The notes under the pieces are model-generated. The model made no database searches. It saw only the letters and a program-made list of their open reading frames with translations, and had not been told where the DNA came from. From the NCBI GenBank assembly GCA_947460915.1, contig CANHKJ010000150.1, positions 1 through 7,365 on the forward strand: a stretch of 7,365 bases of DNA, given 5' to 3'. Of the stretch, positions 5,614-7,365 are shown one piece after another (position 1 is the first letter of the stretch; every line of letters starts with the position of its first letter). Position numbers and translations under genes: made by a program. This DNA comes from Verrucomicrobiia bacterium. GTDB taxonomy: Bacteria > Verrucomicrobiota > Verrucomicrobiia > Verrucomicrobiales > Akkermansiaceae.

Positions 5614-6000
5614 ATGAAAATGAATCCTGTCGCTTGGTTTGAAATCTACGTGGAAGACATCGAACGCGCCCGTGCTTTTTACGGTAGCGTTTTTGGTTTT
5701 ATGTTCGAAAAAATTGCCCCCCCTGTTCCAGGCATCGAGATGATGTTTTTTCCGATGTCGGAGCAATCCGCGGGACTTTACGGCGCGCCAGGTGCCTTGG
5801 TGAAAGACCCGATGCGCAAGCCATCGAAGGAGGGCACGCTGGTGTATTTTTCCTCGATGGATTGCGCCGTGGAAGCAGCTCGCGTAGCCGCTGCTGGTGG
5901 CACCGTGGCACAGGAAAAAACCTCGATTGGCCCCTATGGCTTCATGGCGCTGTGCCTCGATACCGAGGGTAATTCCTTCGGCATCCATTCGATGGTGTGA
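5614..6000 (+). CDS. VOC family (glyoxalase-fold) protein
   Basis: A 128-residue cytosolic protein made of one vicinal-oxygen-chelate domain with paired beta-alpha-beta-beta-beta modules. It opens MNPVAWFEIYVEDIERARAF (residues 3-22), the standard start of this group, followed by FYGSVFGFMFEK. The second module has GTLVYFSSMDCAVEAARVAAA and closes with GFMALCLDTEGNSFGIHSMV. Glu10 is in the first metal-ligand position, but the other classical glyoxalase I ligands (His) are not evident, so glyoxalase activity should not be assumed. Known relatives include bleomycin-resistance-like and many uncharacterised proteins. I chose ATG 5614; ATG 5620 would remove two residues and is equally credible, while the in-frame TTG at 5578 adds an unlikely Ser-rich tail. 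AGGA at 5596-5599 is too far for a good ribosome site. The gene starts 54 bp after the permease stop and could be read through from it. Confidence 0.88.
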   Translation: MKMNPVAWFEIYVEDIERARAFYGSVFGFMFEKIAPPVPGIEMMFFPMSEQSAGLYGAPGALVKDPMRKPSKEGTLVYFSSMDCAVEAARVAAAGGTVAQEKTSIGPYGFMALCLDTEGNSFGIHSMV

Positions 6001-6020
6001 CATCCGCGCACCTCGGAAAA

Positions 6021-6053
6021 AACGGGCTGGACTCTCTAGGAATCCAGCCCGTT
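6021..6053. terminator. bidirectional intrinsic terminator
   Basis: An exact 11-bp GC-rich stem (AACGGGCTGGA, 6021-6031, with TCCAGCCCGTT, 6043-6053) encloses an 11-base loop. On the + strand it is followed by a broken T-run (TTCGTTTT), ending the VOC transcript 20 bp after its stop. On the - strand the stem is followed by six T residues, a stronger tail, ending the surface-protein transcript about 40 bp after its stop. Confidence 0.9.
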
Positions 6054-6093
6054 CGTTTTGCGAGGTCTGAGGGCCGATCTACCCAGTGATGCA

Positions 6094-7365
6094 TTACGGC
6101 ACCACCATTTTTAGACGTGCGAACAATTTCGAGCCCGGAGCTGCCAAGCTGCGAGGAATGCTCACGGTCACGCGGTCAATGCCCGGCTCGCTGGGGAACG
6201 GATCATTTTCTACCGAGATCACGACACCGTCCGTGCCATTCGTTGCTGTGGCCCAACCATCGAGTGAGTTGCTGTATTCGACAAATGGTTCATAGGTTGC
6301 CGAAACATCGGAACGACGGAAGACAAAGTTCAAATGAGTTTCCGTGGTAGCTACAGTCGGCAACAAGCTGTTGGAGTCAGAGCCGGGACCTGAAGGATCA
6401 CCACCGATGACAAATTCGATGCCGTTGCTCACACCGTCGTTATCGGAGTCAGCCGCAGCACCCGCAGCAGTGATGCCATTCGCGGTTTCCCAATTGCTGT
6501 AGGGTGTTCCGCTGACAAGAGCAATTTGATTAAGACCATCGTAGTTGACGACCACGTTGTAGCCAGCGGGGATGTTGGTCGTCGCAAAGGTTCCAACAAT
6601 GGGAGCGGAGGCCTGAGCAATGATGTAAACAGGCTGTGTGGGGCCAGCTCCTGTCGCATTGACTGTGAGCGTTGCGCCACCAATATCGAGGGTAGAGCCA
6701 ACCACGAGCTTGTCAGCAGAAGTACCATCAATGTCAACACGGAGTGTGCCGTCGATGGTAGTTGCATTGCTAGTGGTTAGGATGCCGATGCCTTCACCGG
6801 GAGCAATGGTTCCCGCAGCTTGCACCGTGACATTGCCTCCGAGGGTGCCGATGCCGCCGAGGGTGCCACCAACAACATTGACCGCACCTGTGGCGATGTT
6901 TTGGGTGCCATTGACGAGGAGAGTGCCGCTGTTGACGGTGGTGGGACCCGTGTAGGTATTGGCACTGGTCAGTTTCCAAACGTTCTCACCAGAAACTTGA
7001 ATGCCCACTGGATTTGTGCCGTCACTGACCACTCCATTGATGGCGCCAGGAGCTCCCGTCGCACCACCAAGGATGAGCGATCGACCGCTGCTGTTAGAAG
7101 AAATGCCTCCATTCAGCGCAAGGCTTCCACCCAGAACTGATACAGCAGTGCTACCACCACCGGCAGCGAGGGTAATCGAACCACTGATGACATTGTCACC
7201 TGCCAAGTTGCCAATGGCTGGATGGCTCAAGTTCGTACTGCTGGTGAAGAAGGATACGGTATCAGGAACGGTGATGTTCGCTGAGCTACCATCTAGGTAG
7301 AACTGTGAACGTCCGGCCGTGCCATTGGTAAGGTTGACCGTCTTAGCACCAGTGCCGAGTGCCGC
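6094..7365 (-). CDS. autotransporter-associated beta-strand repeat protein, C-terminal part
   Basis: The 3' end of a large surface or secreted protein; 423 residues are visible and the frame is open to the right edge. An apparent start at 7230 is only an internal TTG: the 45 upstream codons have no stop and the same Gly/Ser/Thr/Asn-rich beta-strand composition. One clear repeat of the autotransporter-associated (PATR) type, VWKLTSANTYTGPTTVNSGT, lies at about residues 129-148 of the visible part. It is followed by GGTLGGIGTLGGNVTVQAAG and a TIAPGEGIGILTTS turn, a common parallel beta-helix pattern. A DSDNDGVSNGIEF segment (306-318) is a thrombospondin type 3-like calcium loop. The last about 85 residues form a beta-rich module (THLNFVFRRSDVSATYEPFV) ending KLFARLKMVVP, a tail style I associate with Verrucomicrobia. 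No beta-barrel, LPXTG, or hydrophobic helix plus Arg (PEP-CTERM) tail is present. Function is unknown; adhesion or a structural coat is a guess. Confidence 0.85.
   Translation of the reverse strand, partial: AALGTGAKTVNLTNGTAGRSQFYLDGSSANITVPDTVSFFTSSTNLSHPAIGNLAGDNVISGSITLAAGGGSTAVSVLGGSLALNGGISSNSSGRSLILGGATGAPGAINGVVSDGTNPVGIQVSGENVWKLTSANTYTGPTTVNSGTLLVNGTQNIATGAVNVVGGTLGGIGTLGGNVTVQAAGTIAPGEGIGILTTSNATTIDGTLRVDIDGTSADKLVVGSTLDIGGATLTVNATGAGPTQPVYIIAQASAPIVGTFATTNIPAGYNVVVNYDGLNQIALVSGTPYSNWETANGITAAGAAADSDNDGVSNGIEFVIGGDPSGPGSDSNSLLPTVATTETHLNFVFRRSDVSATYEPFVEYSNSLDGWATATNGTDGVVISVENDPFPSEPGIDRVTVSIPRSLAAPGSKLFARLKMVVP

Noticed and set aside
6839..6867. Repeated CCGAGGGTGCC 18 bp apart as a DNA repeat element
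   Set aside because: It encodes the repeated GTLGG turns of the beta-helix protein and is explained by the protein repeat.

Overview
The window looks like ordinary chromosomal DNA from a Gram-negative bacterium, most likely of the Verrucomicrobiota (PVC group). The clues are a secreted DUF1080 protein, a large cell-surface protein with an autotransporter-associated repeat and a calcium-loop tail, and a general lack of Shine-Dalgarno sequences. This placement is inferred from gene content, not from a marker gene. I found no rRNA, tRNA, CRISPR array, insertion sequence or phage gene.

Left part (1-1904): two menaquinone genes on the + strand, menB (dihydroxynaphthoyl-CoA synthase) and menA (the membrane prenyltransferase). 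They are separated by about 210 bp that holds a possible 25-codon membrane peptide and a weak promoter. Middle-left (1943-3148): a DUF2452 gene on the - strand converges on menA and is divergent from an exported DUF1080 (3-keto-disaccharide hydrolase-like) gene on the + strand.

Middle (3149-5559): a 292-bp intergenic region carries the most structured non-coding DNA in the window. It contains a Fur-box-like site, a bulged stem-loop, Pho-box-like repeats next to a TATACT -10 element, and a perfect 10+10 inverted repeat ending just before a GTG start codon. It leads into a two-gene phosphate operon: a PhoU-like DUF47 protein, then a PiT-family phosphate permease 10 bp downstream. The permease has a long hydrophilic central insertion and an altered second signature motif.

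Right part (5560-7365): a small VOC (glyoxalase-fold) protein on the + strand, then a strong bidirectional terminator. Beyond it lies the 3' end of a large - strand gene for an autotransporter-associated beta-strand repeat protein, whose reading frame stays open to the right edge.

No clearly new multi-gene system is visible. The best leads are the operator-like palindrome and stacked regulatory sites before the phosphate operon, the permease motif change, and the surface protein whose tail has neither a beta-barrel nor an obvious sorting signal.
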